A stretch of 44,196 bases of DNA from Azospirillum sp. (GTDB taxonomy: Bacteria > Pseudomonadota > Alphaproteobacteria > Azospirillales > Azospirillaceae), in NCBI GenBank assembly GCA_016124535.1, contig WGNK01000033.1:1-44196 (forward strand). Reading direction: 5' to 3'. Below, in pieces: positions 25,532-33,685 of this stretch. The notes under the pieces are model-generated. The model was not told the origin of the DNA. It saw only the letters and a program-made list of their open reading frames with translations, and ran no database searches. The position numbers and the translations under genes are program-made. Each line of letters starts with the position of its first letter. Positions within the stretch are counted from its first letter, which is position 1.

Positions 25532-26173
25532 ATGCTGATCGAACACCGGGGTGCCGTCCCCTGCATTCATCCCGACGCCTATGTCGCACCGAACGCCGTG
25601 GTATGCGGCGATGTCGAGATTGGCGCCGACAGCCGCATCCTGTTCGGCGCGGTGATTACCGCGGAAGGCGGGCCGGTGCGGATCGGCCGACGATGCGTTG
25701 TGATGGAACAGGCGGTGCTGCGTGGCGCGCCGCGCTGCCCGCTGATCCTGGGCGACAATGTCCTGGTCGGCCCGCGCGGCTATCTGGTCGGCTGCACCGT
25801 CGCGAACAATGCCTTCCTGGCGACCGGCTGCGCGGTGTTCAACGGTGCTGCGATCGGCGAGGGCGCGGAAGTCCGGATCAATGGCACGGTCCACCTGCGC
25901 ACCACCCTGGCAGCCGGCGCGACGGTGCCGATCGGATGGGTTGCGGTCGGCAATCCGGCACGGATCCTGCCGCCCGAACGCCACGACGAGATCTGGGAAG
26001 CCCAGAAGCCGCTCGACTTCCCCCGGTTCGTATTCGGTCTGGATCGCCCGCCGGAAGGCCAGACCATTATGCCCGAGATGATGGCGCGCTACACCTGCGC
26101 CCTCGGGCGGCACCGCGACGACCGCGTCGTCGAAGCGACGCCCCCCGGTCAGGGAGCGCCGCTGGCGACGTAA
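25532..26173 (+). CDS. Gamma-carbonic-anhydrase-like hexapeptide-repeat protein lacking the metal ligands
   Basis: A 213-residue left-handed beta-helix protein. It begins at ATG 25532 after GGGAGACGAG. Hexapeptide repeats run from about residue 10 to 140, with the familiar GCTVANNAFLATGC region and a helical C-terminus. In true gamma carbonic anhydrases three His residues bind zinc. Here the equivalent places read MEQAVLRGAP, VGPRGY and LVGCTV, with no His, so carbonic anhydrase activity is unlikely. It may be an acyltransferase-fold scaffold or binding protein. Its 3' end overlaps the 3' end of convergent cysQ by 25 bp. The Asp/Arg-rich tail after residue 190 is not part of the fold. Confidence 0.85.
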   Translation: MLIEHRGAVPCIHPDAYVAPNAVVCGDVEIGADSRILFGAVITAEGGPVRIGRRCVVMEQAVLRGAPRCPLILGDNVLVGPRGYLVGCTVANNAFLATGCAVFNGAAIGEGAEVRINGTVHLRTTLAAGATVPIGWVAVGNPARILPPERHDEIWEAQKPLDFPRFVFGLDRPPEGQTIMPEMMARYTCALGRHRDDRVVEATPPGQGAPLAT

Positions 26174-26919
26174 TGCGGATTGCGGAAATCCGGCTTGCCA
26201 TAGCGCAACGGGCTGCCATCGAGCGTGTCGACACGGCCCCCCGCGGCCAGCAGCACGGCGTTGCCGGCGGCGGTATCCCATTCGCAGGTGGTGCCAAAAC
26301 GGGGATAGAAATCAGCGGCACCCCGCGCCACCTCGCAAAATTTGAGCGAACTGCCGCGCTGGAGCCGTTCGGAGACGGGATACCGCTTCAGGAAGTCATC
26401 CTCGATGGCCCGGTCACCGTGGCGGCGGCTGACCATTACCACCACGCCCTCCGAGGGCGGGCGCCGCGCCGAAATTGCATGACCATGGTCGCCGCGACCG
26501 TCCACCCACATCATCGCGCTGCCCGGACCCGCACCTGCATACAAATCGCCGACAAACGGGGCGTAAACCACGCCCAGCACCGGCACGCCGTCCTCGATCA
26601 GGGCGATATTCACGGTGAATTCGCCGTTGTGGGAAATGAACTCGCGGGTACCATCCAGAGGATCCACCAGCCAGAACCGCCCACCCGAGACGTCGGGAAC
26701 CTGGCCGGCGGCATAGGCCTCCTCCGACACCACCGGGACCTCGGGGGTGAGGTGGTGCAGCGCCGGCACGATCACAGCTTCCGCGGCATGATCGGCCCGG
26801 GTCACCGGGCTGCCGTCGGCCTTGGTCATGACATCGACCGGATCGTTGTAATAGCGGAGAATGACCTGCCCGGCCTGGCGTGCGATCGCACAAATTTCGG
26901 GTAACAATGACCGCGGCAT
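26149..26919 (-). CDS. cysQ: 3'(2'),5'-bisphosphate nucleotidase CysQ
   Basis: A 256-residue inositol-monophosphatase-fold enzyme. It removes the 3' phosphate from PAP (adenosine 3',5'-bisphosphate) produced during sulphate assimilation. Metal-site motifs are present: Glu66-Glu67 in VVSEE, DPLDGT at 86-91 and WDTAAG starting at Trp214. Start ATG 26919 follows GGAGG at a short distance. The gene ends inside the 3' end of the convergent hexapeptide-repeat gene. A sensor kinase lies upstream on the same strand, 140 bp away, so a joint transcript is possible but not required. Other cys genes are absent. Confidence 0.93.
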   Translation of the reverse strand: MPRSLLPEICAIARQAGQVILRYYNDPVDVMTKADGSPVTRADHAAEAVIVPALHHLTPEVPVVSEEAYAAGQVPDVSGGRFWLVDPLDGTREFISHNGEFTVNIALIEDGVPVLGVVYAPFVGDLYAGAGPGSAMMWVDGRGDHGHAISARRPPSEGVVVMVSRRHGDRAIEDDFLKRYPVSERLQRGSSLKFCEVARGAADFYPRFGTTCEWDTAAGNAVLLAAGGRVDTLDGSPLRYGKPDFRNPHYVASGAP

Positions 26920-27059
26920 GGAACCTCCAGGAACGACGAGAAGTCCAACCTAGCACAGAAAATGGTCCCGAGCGCGCATTGTTGCACGCCGCCCGGGGCC
27001 CCCGAAGCGACGGTCGCCAGGGGCGAAAAACACCGGCCCGGCCGGCCCCTGCGGCGGCC

Positions 27060-28457
27060 TCAGGCCTCGCTGCCCCGCGCTGCTTCGCGGAGCCCCGCAG
27101 GCGGTCCGCCCGGCAACTGCCAGGCCGTGACGGCGGCGGACCCGGTCGCCGGTGCGTCGGGCAAGAGGCGGGCCGTCGGCAGGATCACGGTGACGGTGGT
27201 GCCACGGCCGAGCCGGCTGGACAGGATCAACTCGCCGCCATGCAACTCGACCAGCTTGCGGCTGAGCGGCAGACCGAGGCCGGTGCCCTGGTTGGGCCGC
27301 CGGTAAACGCCGCCGGCTTGGCCGAACGGCTCCAGCACCCGTTCGATATCCTCCGCCGCGATACCGATCCCGGTATCGGCAACGCTCACGGCGAGATGGC
27401 CGCTGCAATCCTCGAACCCGGCACTGAGGATCACCGAGCCGCCCGGCGGGGTGAATTTGACCGCGTTGGACAACAGGTTGATCAGCACCTGACACAGTCG
27501 GATGCGGTCGCCCCGGATCCGGAGGGCCGGTCGGTCGAGTTTCGTCGCTACCGCCACCTCGCCGATTTCGGTCTGCCCCTGCACGATCGCGACCGCGTCG
27601 TCAAACAGCTGGGCAAGCGCGAATTCCTCCTCGACCAGCTCGGTCTTGTTGGCGTCGATCCTGGCCAAGTCGAGGATATCGCCGGTGAGCGCCATCAGGT
27701 GCAGGCCGGAGTGGTGAATCAGGGTCAGGTAGCGCTCCAACGACGGGTTGCACATCAGGCCGAGCAGCCCCGACAACATCGAATCGGTGTAGCCGACGAT
27801 GGAGGCCAGCGGCGTCCGCAATTCGTGGCTGAGATTGGCCAAGAATTCGGCCTTGACCGCGGCCTGTTCCTCAGATCGGCGCACCGCCGTTTCAAGCTCG
27901 GCAATCCGCCGCTGCAACGCGGAGAGCGCCGTCGCGGTCACCACAGCCCAGTCTTTGCCGCCGGCGACGGCGTGCCGGAGCCTGGCACGGAATTGATAGC
28001 TCTGTTCGCCGTCGCCACCGTCATCCAGGCGGATGGTTTCGTTGACCTCGCCGGTGGCGATCAGGCTTCGGTTTAAAATTCCCCCGCGGATCGCCGTACC
28101 CGCCGGCAGCCGCCCGGCCAGTGACGAGAGCGTAGATGCCGGCAGCAGGCGATCGGCGTCACATCCGATCAGGCTCGCCTGATCACGACCGAAGGTCCGG
28201 GTGGCGGCAGCATTGAGGTAAACAATCCGTCCCTGATGATCGAGGGCGACCAGGGATTCGGGCAGGTCATCAAGCAGCTCCGCCGAAATGCCGCGCTCCG
28301 CCACAGGCCATTCGGCGAGGTCACGCCCGTGTGGAAATTTCGCCGCCGGGCGTCCCAACCGTTGGGCCCCGATGCGGAAACCCTTGTTACGCCGAGCGGC
28401 CCGGTGTCCACCTGGTCGCAAACACTTTGGGTCGGTGTCCTGGTACACTATGCTCAT
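27060..28457 (-). CDS. Soluble PAS-domain sensor histidine kinase
   Basis: A 465-residue kinase from ATG 28457 (MSIVYQDTD), which has GGAG about 8 bases upstream; an upstream in-frame start at 28505 is possible. No membrane segment is seen. A PAS domain (about 58-115) includes LVALDHQGRIVYLNAA, followed by a second low-similarity region and a short coiled coil. HisKA has His211 in LSHELRTPLASIVGY, a layout like PleC/DivJ-type kinases of alphaproteobacteria. The ATPase domain has NLLSNAVKF, DTGIGI and GTGLGLPLS. The Pro/Ala-rich C-terminus is unstructured. No response regulator is adjacent, so the partner is encoded elsewhere. Confidence 0.9.
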   Translation of the reverse strand: MSIVYQDTDPKCLRPGGHRAARRNKGFRIGAQRLGRPAAKFPHGRDLAEWPVAERGISAELLDDLPESLVALDHQGRIVYLNAAATRTFGRDQASLIGCDADRLLPASTLSSLAGRLPAGTAIRGGILNRSLIATGEVNETIRLDDGGDGEQSYQFRARLRHAVAGGKDWAVVTATALSALQRRIAELETAVRRSEEQAAVKAEFLANLSHELRTPLASIVGYTDSMLSGLLGLMCNPSLERYLTLIHHSGLHLMALTGDILDLARIDANKTELVEEEFALAQLFDDAVAIVQGQTEIGEVAVATKLDRPALRIRGDRIRLCQVLINLLSNAVKFTPPGGSVILSAGFEDCSGHLAVSVADTGIGIAAEDIERVLEPFGQAGGVYRRPNQGTGLGLPLSRKLVELHGGELILSSRLGRGTTVTVILPTARLLPDAPATGSAAVTAWQLPGGPPAGLREAARGSEA

Positions 28458-28823
28458 CGCGCCACTCCGGTAGAACCGACTGATCCGGACGCATTGCCAG
28501 ACCAATCCTGATCGAGCTTCTTCGATCGACGACCGCCTTCTGGCTACGGCCGCCTCTGTCCTGAACTCCCCGTTGAACCGATAGGATAGGTTCCATCCGG
28601 CTCGCTTTTATTGCAGTCATATTAGGGAAGTGTGACGCGGATTTGGGCTTGCAAAAGGTCGCAAGCCTGATTTGGGACGCTTTGTCGCGGCAATGAGCTC
28701 AATTCAGCAAAGCGATTTGACCGGGATCAGCGTCTGCACCATATTATATTGCACCGCAACACGAGTGGCGACTTAATTTCTTGCGGCGCACAAATCAAAC
28801 TCGGTATTCTGATCCCGACCTGC
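28458..28823. other. Intergenic region between mlaA and the sensor kinase
   Basis: A 366-base gap with no supportable gene. It is locally AT-rich (around 28600-28625 and 28738-28800), unlike the rest of the window, which suits promoter DNA for the leftward kinase gene. I could not assign a convincing -35/-10 pair or a terminator for this stretch. Confidence 0.4.
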
Positions 28824-29669
28824 CTATTGACTCTGATAGGTCAGGCTGCTGAACGAGTCCGATTGGACAGCCGGCTGCCTGGGCTCGGGAGCGGGGCTTT
28901 TGATACAGTCGCGTTCCCGGCTTAGCCAGAAGTCGCCCCGCTGCAGCATATAGGGATCCTCGGCGTCCATCGACGGCATGGCGCCAGCGTATCGCAGGCT
29001 GCTCGCCGACGCCGTCAGGTTCATCACAAAATCGGCGGCGGCGATCCAGGGCGATAACAGGCTGAGCAGGTAGTAGCCCGACGCCATGATCGTGCCGGCG
29101 ACAACGGCATCGACCGCCGCGGTCGGTCCGACCAAAGGCAGAACGAGATAGGGGCCACCAGTCAGGCCGCGTTTGCACAAGGCCTCGCCGAAGCCGATTT
29201 CCCGACGCGGAAACCCGTGGGCGGTGGCGGAATCGAAGATGCCACCATTGCCGATGGTCGAATTGATCACGAACCGCCAGCCCGTATCGCGAAACGCCTT
29301 TTGATCGCCGGCGATCAGGTGGTTGATCATGAATTGCGGTTCGAGCAGGTTGAAATAGAAATTGGTCGCAATTTCCTTGACCGGCGGCGGTACTTCATCG
29401 CTCAAGTATTCCGTTGCCGGATCAATAAAGTCATCCTTGACACTCATATTAAAATCGAACATCGGCCGGTTCACCGGCTCCAGCGGATCGAGGGCAACGT
29501 AGATCTGGTTCCAGAAAGCGGTCGAAGGGCGGACCACCACCGTCAGGAAACTGTCGACCCAGGCGTTCCATTGCGCCTGCATCGCCCCGATCGGATCGAA
29601 GGCGGCAGCGGGCAGAGGGGCCAGGACAACCGCCAGCGCGGTGGCAAGGACCAATCGACTCCGTCGCAT
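28824..29669 (-). CDS. mlaA: MlaA/VacJ family outer-membrane lipid asymmetry protein
   Basis: A 281-residue protein. ATG 29669 follows GAGGAG at a suitable distance; an ATG at 29687 would add six residues. Residues about 1-21 are a signal peptide (RLVLATALAVVLAPLPAAA), then FDP. The family-typical LDPLEPVNRPMFDFN segment and VGPYL-like pore region (GGPYLVLPLVGPTAAVDA) are present. MlaA removes phospholipids from the outer leaflet of the outer membrane and passes them to MlaC and the MlaFEDB transporter. There is no lipobox Cys here, so it should be cleaved by signal peptidase I and held in the membrane by its own fold. Other mla genes are absent from the window. The C-terminal Pro/Ser tail is non-conserved. 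Confidence 0.9.
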   Translation of the reverse strand: MRRSRLVLATALAVVLAPLPAAAFDPIGAMQAQWNAWVDSFLTVVVRPSTAFWNQIYVALDPLEPVNRPMFDFNMSVKDDFIDPATEYLSDEVPPPVKEIATNFYFNLLEPQFMINHLIAGDQKAFRDTGWRFVINSTIGNGGIFDSATAHGFPRREIGFGEALCKRGLTGGPYLVLPLVGPTAAVDAVVAGTIMASGYYLLSLLSPWIAAADFVMNLTASASSLRYAGAMPSMDAEDPYMLQRGDFWLSRERDCIKSPAPEPRQPAVQSDSFSSLTYQSQ

Positions 29670-29738
29670 CTTGCCCAGTCTCCTCATCGAACGGCGCGCC
29701 TGATCCTCGGGGATCGTCTGCTTGCGGGCGGGAGGATA

Positions 29739-29767
29739 CCCCCCCGGACCCGGTCCCTCAGGGGGGG
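29739..29767. repeat. Strong hairpin: C7/G7 stem with nested palindrome
   Basis: CCCCCCC (29739-29745) can pair with GGGGGGG (29761-29767), and between them GGACC-C-GGTCC forms an inner palindrome. It lies 70 bases upstream of the mlaA start and so probably within or near that transcript's leader. No T tract follows on either strand, which argues against a simple terminator. Confidence 0.7.
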
Positions 29768-29946
29768 AATAGCACACCGACCGAGGCAAAGGGAGTCCAT
29801 GCCGGGTTGCGGCAAGTCCGAACAGCCGAGCGTCGGTGCGCGTCGCCGGCGAGCGCCGATCACCGGGTGAGAGCCGCTTGATCGGAGTCGGCACGGGCGC
29901 TAGCCTCGAAGCGGTCTCGGCTTAGCTCCAAACTGAAGGGTTGGTC

Positions 29947-30303
29947 ATGAACATCCCGCGCGACGCCGTCCTCTTGCGGATATTCCTGGGCGAAGACGAC
30001 CGCCACGGCCACCAGCCGCTTTATCAGGCTATCGTTCTGAAGGCGCGCGAGATGCACCTGGCGGGCGCCACCGTCCTGCGCGGCGCCATCGGCTTCGGCC
30101 ACTCCAGCCGTCTGCACTCGGCCAAAATCCTGCGATTATCGGAGGATCTGCCGCTGATCATCGAAATCGTCGATGCCGAAGACAAGGTGTCAGGCTTCCT
30201 GCCCGAACTCGATCGCCTGATGGCCAGCGGCAGCGGCCTGGTCACCCTGGAGAAAGTCCAGGTCCTGCACTATGGGCGAACCGCGGCGGCGGCTGCGGAT
30301 TGA
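29947..30303 (+). CDS. DUF190 family PII-like protein
   Basis: A 118-residue protein of the DUF190 family (PII-like ferredoxin fold). Start ATG 29947 is preceded by GAAGGG; a TTG at 29941 is in frame two codons earlier. The conserved core reads LRIFLGEDDRHGHQPLYQAIVLKAREMHLAG, in two blocks, then ATVLRGAIGFG and PLIIEIVDAEDKV. Family members are trimeric and bind small effectors; many sit next to fluoride channel genes (crcB), but none is adjacent here. The gene is divergent from mlaA and convergent with the COQ9-family gene. The effector is unknown. Confidence 0.9.
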   Translation: MNIPRDAVLLRIFLGEDDRHGHQPLYQAIVLKAREMHLAGATVLRGAIGFGHSSRLHSAKILRLSEDLPLIIEIVDAEDKVSGFLPELDRLMASGSGLVTLEKVQVLHYGRTAAAAAD

Positions 30304-30327
30304 GGGCGGGCGATCGGCGCCGCCCGG

Positions 30328-30987
30328 CTAGGACAGGTCGCTGACCCGGCGGCGCAGCTGGCGGGCGAAACGGAACGGCGAGGGGATATAGCGCAGGGCG
30401 TCGCCGAGTTGCCCCAGCCGCCCGAAGGTCTTGCCTGCCCCGACGATCGTCTCGGCCCGCCGCTCCAGGAAGGTCATGGTGTTGGCCGCCCCTTCCGAAT
30501 CGTCCATCAGCCAGTAAAGGGTGGCGGGGACGATCGCGGCGGCCAGCATGGCGCGTTTGGAATAGAAGCTGAAATCGGTCGCGGTGTCCCCGACCGCGAA
30601 CCACAGGGTATCGATGGTGCGGTAGACCAGCCGCGCCGCCAGGGCGGCATTGGTCGGCAGGGCGACGAAGGTGACCGCCCGCCGCACCGCCTCGCGGTAG
30701 GGCGTCAGGTATTCAAACCGCAGGCGCAGCGCCAGGGCCACCCGCTGATTCGGCGCCAGAACCGCCAGGTCATGATCGGCCAGCGCCGCTTCCATGCCGC
30801 GATCGGCCCAGGCGTTGAAATGGTCGAGCAGGTCTGCGATGCCGCCGGGAAAGGCGCGCACCGCCATATGGGCCTCGAACCCGGCCGCCGCGACGCCGTT
30901 GCGCAGGGAATAGTCGGTCCAGCCGTCGAACATGACGTTGGGCAAGGTCGCGAGCAGAATGCGATCCCGGATCGAAATCATGTCCAT
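30328..30987 (-). CDS. COQ9 family protein (ubiquinone biosynthesis)
   Basis: A 219-residue protein. ATG 30987 follows GGGAGGG; an ATG at 30981 is also possible. The sequence matches the COQ9/TetR-like fold: IRDRILLATLPNVMFDGWTD at the N-terminus, an all-helical middle and a lipid-binding C-terminal region around TDFSFYSKRAMLAAAIVPATLYWLMDDS. COQ9 proteins bind ubiquinone precursors and present them to COQ7. They are characteristic of mitochondria and alphaproteobacteria, which supports the taxonomic guess. It is convergent with the DUF190 gene, and def lies upstream on the same strand. Confidence 0.9.
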   Translation of the reverse strand: MDMISIRDRILLATLPNVMFDGWTDYSLRNGVAAAGFEAHMAVRAFPGGIADLLDHFNAWADRGMEAALADHDLAVLAPNQRVALALRLRFEYLTPYREAVRRAVTFVALPTNAALAARLVYRTIDTLWFAVGDTATDFSFYSKRAMLAAAIVPATLYWLMDDSEGAANTMTFLERRAETIVGAGKTFGRLGQLGDALRYIPSPFRFARQLRRRVSDLS

Positions 30988-31120
30988 GAGCCTGCCCTCC
31001 CGAAACGATGCGCAACGCCGCCGACCATACTCCGGCCCAAGCGCCGATGCCAACAGCGGGCACGGGCGACGGCAAAAACGGCTTCGGCCAAGTCGATACC
31101 TATTTGATCTCCCCGCCGGC

Positions 31121-31642
31121 TCACGTGACGTCGAAGTGGTGCAGTTCCTCCTCGAAGCTCAGCATGGTCAGGTCCTGCATCCGGTCGAGGTAGAGAATCC
31201 CGTCGAGATGGTCGATCTCGTGCTGGAGCACGCGCGCCTCGAAGTCGGCGGCCTCTCGATCGACCGGGCTGCCATCGGGCGCCAGCCCCTGGAGCCGAAT
31301 CTTACGATGGCGCGGCACCACTCCGCGCAGGCCCGGAATCGACAGGCAGCCCTCCCAGCCATACGCGATCTCGTCCCCGACCGGCTGCCAGACGGGGTTG
31401 ATCAGGGCGGTGGGCGGGACCACCCCGGCCTCGCCGCCCCGCCCGCCCGGCACGCGGAACACGATCACCCGCCGGCCGACATGAACCTGGGGCGCTGCCA
31501 GCCCGACGCCAGGGGCATCGATCATGGTCGCCATCATATCGGCGACCAGGCACTGAATGTCCGGCGCCGCCGGATCGGCGACCTCCGCCGCTGCCCGGCG
31601 GAGAACCGGATGGCCCATGCGGGCGATCTTGAGCAAACTCAT
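31121..31642 (-). CDS. def: Peptide deformylase
   Basis: A 173-residue metalloenzyme removing the N-formyl group from nascent proteins. All three motifs are present: GVGLAAPQ (45-52), EGCLS with the metal-ligand Cys99, and QHEIDHLDG with His141, Glu142 and His145. It starts at ATG 31642 (MSLLKIARMGHP). It is not followed by fmt, the common partner, within the window. It is divergent from rpsU, and the COQ9-family gene is 133 bp downstream. The extra Gly-rich loop GGRGGEAG around 67-74 is typical of looser type III-like deformylases in alphaproteobacteria and may be a second copy. Confidence 0.93.
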   Translation of the reverse strand: MSLLKIARMGHPVLRRAAAEVADPAAPDIQCLVADMMATMIDAPGVGLAAPQVHVGRRVIVFRVPGGRGGEAGVVPPTALINPVWQPVGDEIAYGWEGCLSIPGLRGVVPRHRKIRLQGLAPDGSPVDREAADFEARVLQHEIDHLDGILYLDRMQDLTMLSFEEELHHFDVT

Positions 31643-31778
31643 GGCACGTCGAATCTCGTGTTAAGGCGCAAAGCCGGCTTCCCAACCGGCCGACGGCTAT
31701 GATAGAAAGCGTTCCGGCCGAGGAGCAAGAGGCTTCCGCGGAAACCCTCGGTTCGACCCCACTGAACCGGAACTAACT

Positions 31779-31785
31779 GGAGGAG
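31779..31785 (+). promoter_or_regulatory. Ribosome binding site of rpsU
   Basis: GGAGGAG lies 12 bases before the GTG start at 31798. The spacing is long but the rpsU N-terminus (MQVLVRDNN) fixes the start. A nearer GTG at 31785 is out of frame. Confidence 0.6.
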
Positions 31786-31797
31786 TGAAGAGACACC

Positions 31798-32001
31798 GTG
31801 CAAGTACTGGTTCGTGACAACAACGTCGACCAAGCCCTGCGCGCTTTGAAAAAGAAGATGCAGCGCGAGGGCATTTTCCGGGAGATGAAACTGCGCCGGA
31901 ATTACGAAAAGCCGTCGGAGAAGCGGGCGCGCGAGAAGGCAGAGGCTGTGCGGCGGACCCGCAAGCTGCTGCGCAAGCGCATGGAACGCGAGGGCTATTG
32001 A
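31798..32001 (+). CDS. rpsU: 30S ribosomal protein S21
   Basis: A 67-residue, very basic protein with the S21 signature ([19 protein letters not shown], then [14 protein letters not shown]). It uses a GTG start. S21 binds the small subunit near the anti-Shine-Dalgarno region and aids initiation. The gene stands alone, divergent from def. A weak GCGCC/GGCGC hairpin (32003-32019) follows the stop without a T tract. In alphaproteobacteria rpsU is commonly unlinked from dnaG-rpoD, as here. Confidence 0.98.
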   Translation: MQVLVRDNNVDQALRALKKKMQREGIFREMKLRRNYEKPSEKRAREKAEAVRRTRKLLRKRMEREGY

Positions 32002-32204
32002 GGCGCCCCGTGGCGGCGCGACTCTAAAGCCCATCCGTCGGGAACGCCAGTCCGGCCCCCTCCCCCGATCCTGAACCTCTCTGTGCGGCTGAGGGCCTGT
32101 GGGCTCGAGTCCGGTCTGGAGTCGTTGCCGGCGCGGTGCTCCCTTGCTAAGCTCGGGCGTCCGCAAGGGCGTGAAAAAAATCTGGATTTGGGGAGGCTCG
32201 GACC

Positions 32205-33197
32205 ATGGGGAAACCTTGGCGGACTGTCACTGCCGTGGCCATGCTGGCGGTCGCCTGGACCGGTGGCGCCACCGGTGGCGCCACTGCGGAGACCGTGTTC
32301 AAGCTTGGCTATTCGCTGGGTCCCAAGGCCCATTACGGCATTGGTGCCCAGGCCTTCGGTGACGAGGTCGCTCGCCAGTCGAACGGGCGTTACCGAATCG
32401 AGATGTTCCCCAACAATGCGCTCGGCGGCGAGCGCGAGATGATCGAGGGTGCCCAGCTCGGCACCGTTGATCTGGTGATCAGTTCGACCGGGCCGGTCGG
32501 CAATTTCGTGCCTTCGACCCTGATCACCGATATTCCGTTCCTGTTTCGGGACTACGCCCATGCCCGCGCCGTGCTCGACGGTCCGATCGGGCAAGAAATC
32601 CTCGACGAGTTTCCCGCGCACGGCCTGATCGGACTGGCGTGGTGCGAAAACGGCTTCCGCCACCTGACCAACAGCGTCCGCGCCGTGCATGAGCCCGAAG
32701 ATATCAAGGGCCTGAAGCTGCGCACCATGCAGAACGACGTCCATATGGAGGCGTTCAGCACGCTGGGGGCTCTGCCGACTCCGATGGCGTTTCCGGAGCT
32801 GTTCACCTCGCTGCAGCAGCACACCGTGGACGGCCAGGAGAACCCGATCCCGGTGATCGTCTCGGCCAAATTCGCCCAGGTTCAGAAATATCTCAGCCTG
32901 ACCGGCCACGTTTATTCGCCGGCTCTGTTCATCATGTCGCCCTATCCGTGGGAGGCGATGCCGACCGCCGACCGCGCGATCTTCCTGGCCGCGGCCAAGG
33001 TCGGTGCCCAGGCGATGCGCGCCGAAGTCAACCGGGTCGAAGACAGCGGCATCGCCCAGCTGCGTGCCGCCGGCATGACCGTCGATACCGAGGTCGACAA
33101 GGCGGCCTTCCAGAAAGTCCTGGCGCCGGCCTATACCGATTATGCCAAGCGCTTCGGCCAGGCCGACATCGACCGCATCCGCAATTATCGGCCGTGA
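32205..33197 (+). CDS. dctP: TRAP transporter substrate-binding protein DctP
   Basis: A 330-residue periplasmic binding protein. ATG 32205 follows GGGGAGG (32190-32196). The signal peptide (1-28) ends ATA before ETVF and contains a duplicated TGGA encoded by two perfect 12-base copies. The mature part has the DctP fold: FKLGYSLGPKAHYG, the NALGGEREMIEGAQLGTVD segment, and LKLRTMQND, whose Arg usually binds the substrate carboxylate. It delivers a C4-dicarboxylate or other organic acid to DctQM. Its stop overlaps the GTG start of dctQ by 4 bp, so the three genes form an operon. No regulator is adjacent. Confidence 0.95.
   Translation: MGKPWRTVTAVAMLAVAWTGGATGGATAETVFKLGYSLGPKAHYGIGAQAFGDEVARQSNGRYRIEMFPNNALGGEREMIEGAQLGTVDLVISSTGPVGNFVPSTLITDIPFLFRDYAHARAVLDGPIGQEILDEFPAHGLIGLAWCENGFRHLTNSVRAVHEPEDIKGLKLRTMQNDVHMEAFSTLGALPTPMAFPELFTSLQQHTVDGQENPIPVIVSAKFAQVQKYLSLTGHVYSPALFIMSPYPWEAMPTADRAIFLAAAKVGAQAMRAEVNRVEDSGIAQLRAAGMTVDTEVDKAAFQKVLAPAYTDYAKRFGQADIDRIRNYRP
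32259..32282 (+). repeat. Two perfect 12-base copies inside the dctP signal peptide
   Basis: ACCGGTGGCGCC occurs twice in tandem and encodes TGGA-TGGA just before the signal-peptidase site. Confidence 0.9.
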
Positions 33198-33673
33198 CAG
33201 CGGTTCGCACCTGCTTTCTTGCCTTCGACCGGGGACTGGGACGGGCGGTGACCGCGGTCGCGTCCGGATTGCTGGTCGCCGCGGCGACCATCGGCCTCTA
33301 TCAGATACTGGCCCGGTTCGTATTCGAGCAACCCTCGCGGTGGTCGACCGTGCTGGCTCAGACCTGCATCATCTGGATGGTGTTCCTGGGGCTTGCCAGC
33401 GCGCTGCGCCAAGGCGCCCTGCTGTCGGTCGACCTGGCGTTGCGGCTGAGCCCGGCGCCGTTGCGCAAGGCGCTCGCGCTCCTGATCGCTCTGTGCTGCC
33501 TGGTGCTGCTCGTGATCATGGTCTGGCACGGCACCCAGATGGCCTGGCGGGTCCGGTACCAGACCCTGGCCGGACTCGATATCTCGATCGCCTGGGCCTA
33601 TGCCGCAATTCCGGTCGGCGCCAGTTTCGGACTGGTTGCGATGGTCGCCCGCTGGCTTGATCCCCCTGCCTGA
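33194..33673 (+). CDS. dctQ: TRAP transporter small permease DctQ
   Basis: A 159-residue membrane protein. GTG 33194 overlaps the dctP stop (GTGA). Four hydrophobic segments are visible: AVASGLLVAAATIGLYQIL, AQTCIIWMVFLGLASAL, LALLIALCCLVLLVIMVWHG and AYAAIPVGASFGLVAMVARW. That matches the DctQ topology. It forms the membrane complex with DctM, driving solute uptake with the Na+ gradient. dctM starts 12 bp downstream. Reading frames extending further 5' run through dctP and are not real starts. Confidence 0.93.
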   Translation: MTAVRTCFLAFDRGLGRAVTAVASGLLVAAATIGLYQILARFVFEQPSRWSTVLAQTCIIWMVFLGLASALRQGALLSVDLALRLSPAPLRKALALLIALCCLVLLVIMVWHGTQMAWRVRYQTLAGLDISIAWAYAAIPVGASFGLVAMVARWLDPPA

Positions 33674-33685
33674 CGGCCGCGATTG

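Noticed and set aside
31698..31703. TATGAT as a -10 element for rpsU
   Set aside because: No acceptable -35 element at the right distance could be seen.
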